This document shows positions 58,001-64,000 of a stretch of 64,000 bases of DNA, piece by piece. This stretch comes from Mycobacterium florentinum. Lineage in GTDB: Bacteria > Actinomycetota > Actinomycetes > Mycobacteriales > Mycobacteriaceae. The stretch spans positions 1,736,001-1,800,000 of the forward strand of contig NZ_AP022576.1 of assembly GCF_010730355.1 (NCBI RefSeq), given 5' to 3'. The notes under the pieces were generated by a model. That model saw only the letters and a list, made by a program, of their open reading frames with translations. It was not told the origin of the DNA and did not search any database. Position numbers and translations under genes: made by a program. Each line of letters begins with the position of its first letter. Within the stretch, counting starts at the first letter, position 1.

Positions 58001-61000
58001 CAGCAGCAGGCGCGGCCGCAGCAGGAGCAGGCGTCCCGTTACGCGCGACCGGAGCCAGCAACGACTGCAGGTAATCAACAATCTCCTGCAACGTCCCCAA
58101 CGCCGCCATCGCACCCGTCTCCACATCAGGCAACGCCGGAACCCGCTCCTGCACCGCCGACAAAATCTCCACCCGCTTAATCGAATCGATGCCCAAATCC
58201 GCCTCTAACGCCATCGACAAATCAAGCATCTCAACCGGATAACCCGTCTTATCCGCCACCACATCCAACATCTGCCCCACCAAATCCACACCCACCCCGG
58301 CGGCAGCAGGCGCCGCCGGAGCCGGAGGAGCAGCAGGCGCCGCCGGGACCGGTGCAGCAGCAGGCGCCGCCGGAGCCGGTGCAGCAGCAGGCGGGGCCGG
58401 AGCCGGTGCAGGCGTCCCGTTATGCGGCGCGGTCGGTGCCACGGGAGCAGCCGATGTCCCGTTGTGCACAACCGGGGCAGCCAGCACCAGCGGAGTTCCG
58501 TTGGCAATTGCGGGCGATGCGGCCACAGCCGACGGGACCACAAGACCTTGCAAAACGCGCTGTAGCCGGTCGAACGCGTCGCGCAATGTTCCTACCGTCG
58601 CGATCATCTCCGTCACCGCGTCAGCACTTATCGCGGGCACGGCCGCGGGCGCCGCGACGGGTGGCGAAGCCGCCGAAGTCACCGTCGCGGGTGGAGGAAG
58701 CACAGCTGTCGTGGATGCGCCGACGTGACCATGACCATTGCCGTTGCTGGCGGCATGGCCATTGAGCGCGGCGGGCGCCGGCATGACCGTCGGGGCAACC
58801 GGAACCGGCGGCGGTGGTTGCACAACCGGCGCCGTGCCGTTCACGTGAGCTACGGGGGTAATTGGTTCAGATGGCATGAATTTGGACTCCGATTCGGTCC
58901 TGTGTCCGTTGGTGCGGTCACTGCGGTCGAGAGTTGTTTCGAGATCAGAGGGCCGCCGCACCGGCTCGTCGCTTATTGGCGGCCTTCCATAGTTGGATCC
59001 GTTGATCTTCAGGGTCAGCTTCGGCTGCTCGCGGTTCCGCGGATCGTCGCCTACGCGATAGTCGGCCCACAGGCCCTCGAAATTCATCGGGACGCCGGCG
59101 GCCACGAGCTGGGCCAATCCGATCCACAGCGATCGAATGCCGTTCTTGCCCTTGGCATCCAGGGACACCGCGGAATGCTCCTCGCCGGCGAGACACTTGC
59201 CGACGAGATTTGTCAGCACGCCGCCGGGACCAACCTCGATGAACGTGCGTGCGCCGGCCCGCCACATCGCCTGAATCTGTTCGACGAACCGCACCGGCTG
59301 AGCAATCTGGTTGGCCAGCGTGGTCCGCATTTGTTGAGCGTCGCCGACGTACGGCTGCGCTGTCGCGTTGGCGTAGACGGGCACCTCGGGCACCCCGAAC
59401 GCGATATCGGCGAGGAAGTACCCGAACGGAATCGCTGCGGGGCTGACGATGTCGGAATGGAACGCCGTCGCGACATCCAGGCGTCGCGCGTTGATGCCCG
59501 CCGCCGCGAATCGTTGCGCCGCATGTTCGATGGCGGTGCTGTTCCCGGACAGCACAGCCTGATTGGGCGCATTGTGGTTGGCGATGACCACCGGGAGCCC
59601 CCACTCCCCGATCAGTTGGCGGACCTGGTCGACGGGCGCGGTCACCGCGCACATCGCTCCGTCGCCGTTGGTGGCGGCTTCGGCCATCAACTGACCACGC
59701 TTGCGCGCGATTTGGAGGGCGACCTCGCCGCTGAAAACACCGGCGGCACATAGGGCGGTGACTTCACCGAAGCTGTGTCCACCGACGGCAACGGGTGCGA
59801 TACCAAGAGCACGGATCACCGAGAGCAGGCTCAGGCTGTGCGCACCAATACCTGGTTGCGCCCATTCGGTTTTCGTCAGCTCGGTGGACTGCAGTGCACG
59901 CTGTTCGTCGGTGAACGCCGTCTTCGGCCAGACAACCTCGTGCAGGTCGCGATCGGCGTTCAACCGGTCGGCGCGGGCACATTCCCACGGCGACAATGCC
60001 GGCTCGTGCAGCTGCGGCAGGTCCGCGCCCATGCCGACGTACTGGCTGCCCTGGCCCGGAAACAACAACGCGACCGGCCCGGGCCGTTGCGCCGAATAGA
60101 AGTAGCCCCTGGGTGAGGCGAACGAAAGCGGAACATCCGCCGCACCGAGCTTCGCTGCGAGTTCGTTCAGCATCGTCTGCAAGCCCGAAACACTGTCGGC
60201 GACGACGGCCAGGCGGTGGGGTTGCGCGGCGTTGTAGACGGCTTGCGTGCTGCGCGCGATCCAGCCGAGCATGTCAGGGCTATCGACCAATGATGCGCAG
60301 AGATGAGCGGCTTGCTCGGAAAGCGCTCCCGCAGAAGGCGCGCCGAGCACTACCAGTTCGGAATCCCAGGACCGGTATCGCCATGCCCGCTTTCCGGCGC
60401 CCGTGTACTCCTCGACGGCGACGTGAAAGTTGGTGCCGCCGAAGCCAAACGAGCTGACAGACGCCCGTCGCGGGACACCTTTGTCGGCCATCCACGGCTT
60501 GGCTTGCGTGGACAGGTAGAACGGCGACTGCTCGATCTCGAGGGCGGGATTCGGCCGATCGATCTTGATGGTCGGCGGCAAGGCCTTGTGATGAAGCGCC
60601 ATCACCGCCTTGAAGAGGCCGCACGCCCCCGCCGCGCCCTTGGTGTGCCCGACCTGAGACTTGACCGAGCCGAGCGCGCACCATTGCCGATCCGCTCGCC
60701 CCGATTCGTTGAAGACCTCGCGCAACGCGGCGAACTCGGCGGCGTCTCCGGCCTTGGTACCGGTGCCGTGCGCCTCGACGAGCCCCACCGTTTCCGGGCC
60801 GTAGCCCGCCGCGGCGTAGGCGCGACGGAGGGCTTTCGCCTGACCCGCCGGACTTGGCGCGTAGATGCTCTTCGCCCGGCCATCCGACGAAGTGCCGATG
60901 CCGCGGATCACCGCGTAGATCCGGTCGCCGTCGCGCTCGGCGTCGTCGAGACGCTTGAGCGCGAACATCGACAGCCCCTCGCCGAGCATCGTGCCGTCCG

Positions 61001-61793
61001 ATTGGTCGGAGAAGGGACGGCAGTCGCCGCTGGCCGACAGCGCGGTGACCTTCGCGAAGCACATGTACATGAAGATGTCGTTGAAGGCGTCGACGCCGCC
61101 GGCGATCACCATGTCGGATTCACCGAGATAGAGCTCGTGCAAGCCCACCTCAAGAGCGGCCAGCGAGCTGGCGCACGCCGCGTCGATCACACAGTTGGTG
61201 CCGCCCAGATCGAAGCGGTTCGCGATGCGCCCGGCGATGACATTGCCGAGCAGTCCGGGGAAGGTGTTCTCCTGCCACGGCGCGTAGTTGGCCGTCACCC
61301 GTTCGCTGAACGCGGCGAGTTCGCTTTCCGAGAGACCGGCGGCCCGGAGTCCGCGCTCCCAGACCGGCCGGTGCAGACGACCGCTGATGTAGGTGATCAA
61401 CTCCGTGCCGCCGGAGGCGCCGAGTACGACGCTGATGCGCTCGCGATCAATGTGAGAAAAATCACCACCCGCGGCGTCCTCTAATACTTGCCGCGCGACT
61501 CTTAGTGCTAGCAGTTGGGCGGTATCAATTGCGGGCATAGCGTTCGGCGGAATGCCGAAATCCATTGGCGAAAAGTCGACATCAGGCAAGAATCCACCGC
61601 GACGCGCGTATACCTTGTCGGGCATATGCGGATCGGGGTGGTAGTAGTCGTCAATGCGCCAGTGCGACTCGGGGACCTCGGAGAACAGGTCGACGCCTCC
61701 GACGATGTTGCGCCAGAAGCGCTCGGCTTCGGGAGACCCGGGAAACAGCGCGCTTACACCGACAACCGCAACGGGGGGGTGCTTTGATGCCAT
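55026..61793 (-). CDS. pfa2: PUFA synthase subunit Pfa2/PfaA-like: KS-AT-ACP-ACP-ACP-KR-DH
   Basis: 2255 residues, start ATG 61793 with AAGGTG 5 bases upstream. Domains: KS about 5-460 (Cys207 in DAACASSL, His342, His383); malonyl-type AT about 570-880 (Ser674 in GGHSFGE); a Pro/Ala-rich linker; three ACPs at about 1160-1240, 1270-1350 and 1380-1460, each with the PUFA-synthase motif LGIDSIKRVEIL; KR about 1700-1960 (SGGGRGVT, YAMANE); and a C-terminal DH-like fold about 2005-2255 (DHRIQGNVVLP). This is the core iterative chain builder of PUFA-type synthases. It needs a phosphopantetheinyl transferase, which is not encoded here. Pfa3 follows after 29 bp; pfaD lies 0.9 kb upstream. Confidence 0.92.
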   Translation of the reverse strand: MASKHPPVAVVGVSALFPGSPEAERFWRNIVGGVDLFSEVPESHWRIDDYYHPDPHMPDKVYARRGGFLPDVDFSPMDFGIPPNAMPAIDTAQLLALRVARQVLEDAAGGDFSHIDRERISVVLGASGGTELITYISGRLHRPVWERGLRAAGLSESELAAFSERVTANYAPWQENTFPGLLGNVIAGRIANRFDLGGTNCVIDAACASSLAALEVGLHELYLGESDMVIAGGVDAFNDIFMYMCFAKVTALSASGDCRPFSDQSDGTMLGEGLSMFALKRLDDAERDGDRIYAVIRGIGTSSDGRAKSIYAPSPAGQAKALRRAYAAAGYGPETVGLVEAHGTGTKAGDAAEFAALREVFNESGRADRQWCALGSVKSQVGHTKGAAGACGLFKAVMALHHKALPPTIKIDRPNPALEIEQSPFYLSTQAKPWMADKGVPRRASVSSFGFGGTNFHVAVEEYTGAGKRAWRYRSWDSELVVLGAPSAGALSEQAAHLCASLVDSPDMLGWIARSTQAVYNAAQPHRLAVVADSVSGLQTMLNELAAKLGAADVPLSFASPRGYFYSAQRPGPVALLFPGQGSQYVGMGADLPQLHEPALSPWECARADRLNADRDLHEVVWPKTAFTDEQRALQSTELTKTEWAQPGIGAHSLSLLSVIRALGIAPVAVGGHSFGEVTALCAAGVFSGEVALQIARKRGQLMAEAATNGDGAMCAVTAPVDQVRQLIGEWGLPVVIANHNAPNQAVLSGNSTAIEHAAQRFAAAGINARRLDVATAFHSDIVSPAAIPFGYFLADIAFGVPEVPVYANATAQPYVGDAQQMRTTLANQIAQPVRFVEQIQAMWRAGARTFIEVGPGGVLTNLVGKCLAGEEHSAVSLDAKGKNGIRSLWIGLAQLVAAGVPMNFEGLWADYRVGDDPRNREQPKLTLKINGSNYGRPPISDEPVRRPSDLETTLDRSDRTNGHRTESESKFMPSEPITPVAHVNGTAPVVQPPPPVPVAPTVMPAPAALNGHAASNGNGHGHVGASTTAVLPPPATVTSAASPPVAAPAAVPAISADAVTEMIATVGTLRDAFDRLQRVLQGLVVPSAVAASPAIANGTPLVLAAPVVHNGTSAAPVAPTAPHNGTPAPAPAPPAAAPAPAAPAAAPVPAAPAAPPAPAAPAAAGVGVDLVGQMLDVVADKTGYPVEMLDLSMALEADLGIDSIKRVEILSAVQERVPALPDVETGAMAALGTLQEIVDYLQSLLAPVARNGTPAPAAAAPAAAPAPAAPAAAGVGVDLVGQMLDVVADKTGYPVEMLDLSMALEADLGIDSIKRVEILSAVQERVPALPDVETGAMAALGTLQEIVDYLQSLLAPVARNGTPAPAAAAPAAAPVPAAPAAAGVGVDLVGQMLDVVADKTGYPVEMLDLSMALEADLGIDSIKRVEILSAVQERVPALPDVETGAMAALGTLQEIVDYLQSSMAPVAHNGAPPMHAPPPIPAIPNGTVAGDRLPFELAGAAIARHAVRAVAAPASGMAMPGLYTAANVEIVATSSGVGEALAAILRTHGISATIVTEPNANAEAVIHLGGLQRTTSRADTLALNRMVFADAQRVATRFEEQGGVFVTVQDTGGTFGLLTESGSRAWAGGIAALAKTAAQEWPKAQVKAIDIAAGQLTPIAIAEHIAHEILAGGAELEVGLSSTHGRVTIVADATPVTTHTRRIDQRDVIVVSGGGRGVTAASVIALAEQTRASFVLIGRTELGDEPPAAQGLTTDAELKRALLTSAAAQGLKLTPKQLEQQVQRILADREVRATLAALTAAGSRVRYATADVRDASQLGALLDGVRADFGPVTGLVHGAGVLADAPLHKKTLDGYDRVFETKVGGLCALLDATATDALKLVCLFSSVAARSGNVGQSDYAMANEILNKVALSEQARRGPGCLVRALGWGPWDSGMVTPGLKAMFESRGISLIPLADGARAFVCDVLDAQTASPEVILGDGVLAGVPTHPVPAEGRVARVVAQAARQPYLLDHRIQGNVVLPIVQALEWFVRMAEACRPGQRADRILDLRVLRGVTLHDIEQRGDAMLVRCASVQDHPHRLACTLSDASGSTAHYSATVELGSGTKSIPAPASATIGGRQLNRDTCYTNGALFHGPAFQVLESVDCQRSAATAPLYGLTVVGWPGEGWATDPAALDGCLQAALVWSYEQLGAKVLPLRVGEIVRYRAGALGDGLRCVLSNGVAKNSRAVCDLDLVDADNLLVASIKGLEMYPYGS
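57408..58325 (-). repeat. Three tandem 327-bp repeats encoding the Pfa2 ACPs
   Basis: The period is exactly 327 bp (the same string begins at 57411, 57738 and 58065). The ACP parts look identical base for base, and the Ala/Pro linkers differ by a few bases. Each copy encodes one ACP of about 80 residues plus a 25-residue linker. Inside the block the coding strand uses mostly G- or T-ending codons (TTG, ATT, GTT, GAT, GGG), while the flanks prefer C-ending ones. Confidence 0.9.
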
Positions 61794-62702
61794 CGATCAC
61801 CTTTGCATTGGCTAGACGAGCAACATCGAGTGTTTACTTGCGGCACACCGAAGACTGATCGTCCAGGTTTTGCTGCATTGACCTGCACCCCCGGGGCAGG
61901 CCTAGCGCTCGCGGGGACCATATCAGAACCCCGCCTCTTGTACTGACGAACTGTCAATACCGCTTGGCCGAATTTCATGGCACGAAGTGACCAACGGTTT
62001 CCTGGGTTGACATAGACGGTTCCTTTGTGATGCAGCTTTGTCTCCCAGCAACTTTCTTTATGGAAGGCCGCGCTCGCCGACGTCGCGGAACTGCTCGCCG
62101 GTCGGAGCTTGCTGCCCAGCTAGAAGACCTTGCGGCGACGGCCGCGCCCCACCCGGTGACTGGCCGGCCAGCTATGCATCCCGAGGCGAGGAACGCCAAC
62201 ATAACCTCGGCCGAACCGCGGCGCGGGGTTTTATTCATCGGTCGTCGAACCGTTCGTTTGCGACGCTGGGAAGCGCATCGTTGGGGATCGCACCGGCTTC
62301 ACACGAGGCCATTGCAAATAACGCACGGTGCAGTTACTCGCGGGTAACTGGACGCGGATTTGATTTTGGCCACGTTCTCCCGATTTCGACGGAAATCCGA
62401 CGGGAGAATTTGCCGAACTCAAGCCATTAGGCAACTGACCGATATGTCACATCAATTTGACAATGCCGCATTCCCACGCATTTCCTCGTCACCCTTAGCT
62501 CGAGCACGACGCAAGGCGCCCCGCGGGGTTTTATGCGCGCTCCCAAACCTGATCTTGTTTACCGAATTCTCGGTCCGATCTGCACCAACCCCACGTCGGC
62601 GGCCCACGATTCCGCACCGCCGCCGAAGCGGTCGAGCGACGGCAAGGATCAGGAGAGGGCGCCGCTACTCACGGGTAGCTCCTTGCCCGAAACGGAAACG
62701 TT
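61794..62702. other. Intergenic region pfaD / pfa2
   Basis: About 910 bp, more AT-rich than its surroundings, without a convincing gene. It contains a strong hairpin (62375-62408), two copies of GCGGGGTTTTAT (about 62224-62235 and 62523-62534), a TGAC-GTCA spaced inverted repeat (61944-61956), and a 12-codon minus-strand ORF (MSTQETVGHFVP, 62013 to 61975) with AAGGAA 6 bases before its ATG. Together they suggest that pfa2-pfa3 has its own promoter and leader rather than simple read-through from pfaD. Confidence 0.4.
62375..62408 (-). terminator. Strong hairpin between pfaD and pfa2
   Basis: The outer stem TTCTCCCG/CGGGAGAA (8 bp, perfect) and inner stem ATTTC/GAAAT (5 bp) enclose a 4-base loop, with a 4-base bulge (CCGA) on one side. 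It lies about 300 bases past the pfaD stop. No U-run follows on the minus strand, so it may be a U-less mycobacterial terminator, an mRNA stability element or a regulatory structure. Confidence 0.4.
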
Positions 62703-64000
62703 TTACAAAGACAGCGGGCGCGGAATGTAGTTGAACGCATCCGCCGGAACGGGCACTCCGCATTTGCGAGCCTGGTGTGCCCGGCTGATGTGGGTGGCCC
62801 CCTCAAGCAAATTCAGCGCGACTTGGTCGACCTTCCGGTCTTCCGCGTGCTCCAGGTAGCTACCCGCCACCCAGCTGTTGAAGGCTCCCATCGATGGGCC
62901 ACACCAGATCTGGTAGTCCAGCACCCGATCGGGTTGCCCGTCGATCGCCCACCGGCTTGATTTGCCGAGGTACCAGCGGAACACCAGGCCCATCTGGTAC
63001 TTCGAGTCGCGAGTCGCCAGTTCGAGCACCTCGGGGTCGCGCTGCTCCCAGTACTGATGCGTTTCGGCCCAGACCTCCCCGACGCTTTTGCCGAGGATCT
63101 TTTCCAGCTCCGCACCGTGCTTGTCCACGACGGCACCGAGGTTCGGGTTGGCCGCGTACCACTCGTAGAGCTTCCTCGCCCGTGGGCCGAACATCGCGCC
63201 ACGTTTGAGTACCTGCAGATTCACACCCATCTCGAACATGTCGGAAGCCGGGGCCATCATCACGTCGGCCACTCCGGCCTTGGCGAGCATGCCACGGGCG
63301 TGCGGGGAAAGGCCCGACTCGATGCACGCCTGATTGATCGAGCCGGTCAACACATAGGCAGCACCCATCGCGAATGCTCCGGCCACGGATTGCGGTGTGC
63401 CGAGACCCCCGGCGGCGCCTACCCGGATCCGGCAGGCCAGGCCGTGCTGCTGCGCCAGCTTGTCGCGCAGCAACACGATTTCGGAGAAAAGCGCCGGCAG
63501 CGGTCGGTTGTCGGTGTGCCCTCCGCTGTCGGCCTCGACCGTGATGTCTTCGGCCACCGGGACGTGCCGGGCGAGCTCGGCTTCCCGTTCGGTCAGCTTG
63601 CCGGATGCGACGAGCGCCGAAACCAACGCCGCGGGTGCGGGTTCCATGAACATGCGGGCGACCTCGGGACGCGAGATCTTCGCCATCACGTGGTTGTTGC
63701 GAACGATCGCGCCGGCCGGGTCGGTCGACAAGCCCGACAGGGCGTAGTGCACGACCGCCGGGGTGAGCTTCATGAACGCCGAGGCCTCGACGACGCGGAC
63801 GCCGCGTTCGATGAACAGCTCGGCGACCCGTCCCTCGAGTGCGACCTCGTTGGGTGAATGGATCAGGTTCGCGCCCCAGGCCAGGGCCCTGCCCGCCAGC
63901 CTCGCCTGAATATCGGCCAGCCCGCGTTCGACGGCGGCGTACGAGAGGCCGCCCGCGCCGAAGAAACCGAGCATGCCGGCCTCGGCAACGGCCACCACCA
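62703..64000 (-). CDS. pfaD: PUFA synthase enoyl reductase PfaD/Pfa1 (N-terminus cut by window edge)
   Basis: The FMN-dependent enoyl reductase of PUFA synthases, related to nitronate monooxygenase, with a TIM-barrel fold. The frame is open to the right edge, leaving about 432 residues; the family usually has about 530-550, so roughly 100 N-terminal residues are outside. The Met near 63998 (MVAVAEAGMLGFFGAGGLS) is internal to the family and not the real start. The flavin-phosphate region RIRVGAAGGLGTPQSVAGAF, followed by GAAYVLTGSINQACIESG, is typical of PfaD. The C-terminus YIPRPLSL is complete. It reduces enoyl intermediates made by Pfa2 and Pfa3. It is first in the pfaD-pfa2-pfa3 order. 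Confidence 0.93.
   Translation of the reverse strand, partial: VVAVAEAGMLGFFGAGGLSYAAVERGLADIQARLAGRALAWGANLIHSPNEVALEGRVAELFIERGVRVVEASAFMKLTPAVVHYALSGLSTDPAGAIVRNNHVMAKISRPEVARMFMEPAPAALVSALVASGKLTEREAELARHVPVAEDITVEADSGGHTDNRPLPALFSEIVLLRDKLAQQHGLACRIRVGAAGGLGTPQSVAGAFAMGAAYVLTGSINQACIESGLSPHARGMLAKAGVADVMMAPASDMFEMGVNLQVLKRGAMFGPRARKLYEWYAANPNLGAVVDKHGAELEKILGKSVGEVWAETHQYWEQRDPEVLELATRDSKYQMGLVFRWYLGKSSRWAIDGQPDRVLDYQIWCGPSMGAFNSWVAGSYLEHAEDRKVDQVALNLLEGATHISRAHQARKCGVPVPADAFNYIPRPLSL

Noticed and set aside
57408..58325. CRISPR array or non-coding satellite
   Set aside because: The repeats are 327 bp, in frame, and encode ACP domains with the PUFA-synthase motif.

Overview
The window is high-GC actinobacterial chromosome. 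The first 10.5 kb keeps the gene order of the Mycobacterium tuberculosis smc-tesA region, and the next 35 kb carries close relatives of the phthiocerol dimycocerosate (PDIM) genes. The organism is therefore very probably a Mycobacterium, but not M. tuberculosis. Comparisons with named M. tuberculosis proteins are made from memory of those sequences; no alignment was run.

Region 1 (1-9.5 kb, all minus strand) is housekeeping: smc (cut by the left edge), acyP, an OsmC-family protein, an iron-uptake operon feoA-feoB-nfu, mutM, rnc, a DUF177 protein and sepIVA. The feo operon lies between osmC and mutM, which are neighbours in M. tuberculosis. It is preceded by two tandem palindromes that look like DtxR-family (IdeR/MntR) operators.

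Region 2 (9.8-37.5 kb, plus strand) is a rearranged PDIM-type operon: tesA, four type I polyketide synthases, the ABC exporter drrABC, papA5 and a trans-acting enoyl reductase. It has four synthases instead of the five of M. tuberculosis. The first has the loading-ACP front end of PpsA and a back end resembling PpsB, as if two modules had collapsed into one. In front of it the fatty acyl-AMP ligase gene fadD26 is reduced to about 35 codons, whose stop codon still overlaps the start of the first synthase.

Region 3 (37.5-45.8 kb, minus strand) is a two-gene operon: a FadD26-like ligase and a synthase built as loading ACP-KS-AT-DH-ER-KR-ACP. Its front resembles PpsA and its back resembles mycocerosic acid synthase (Mas). 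It sits where mas stands in M. tuberculosis. The FadD probably serves both loading ACPs. The combined pathway is predicted to make a PDIM-like wax with one fewer hydroxylated ketide unit, esterified by PapA5 with a methyl-branched acid and exported by DrrABC. No mmpL7 or lppX is present here.

Region 4 (45.8-64 kb) has an ArsP-type permease (plus strand) and then a three-gene polyunsaturated fatty acid (PUFA) synthase locus on the minus strand, in the order ER protein (pfaD/pfa1, cut by the right edge), pfa2 (KS-AT-3xACP-KR-DH) and pfa3 (KS-CLF-DH-DH-DH-like-acyltransferase). This order and the fused C-terminal acyltransferase match the arrangement known from myxobacteria rather than the marine pfaABCD type. 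The three ACPs lie on near-identical 327-bp repeats whose codon choice differs sharply from the rest of the gene. A PUFA synthase beside a PDIM-type locus is the most unusual feature of the window. Mycobacterial phleic acids are one possible product class, but that is only a hypothesis.
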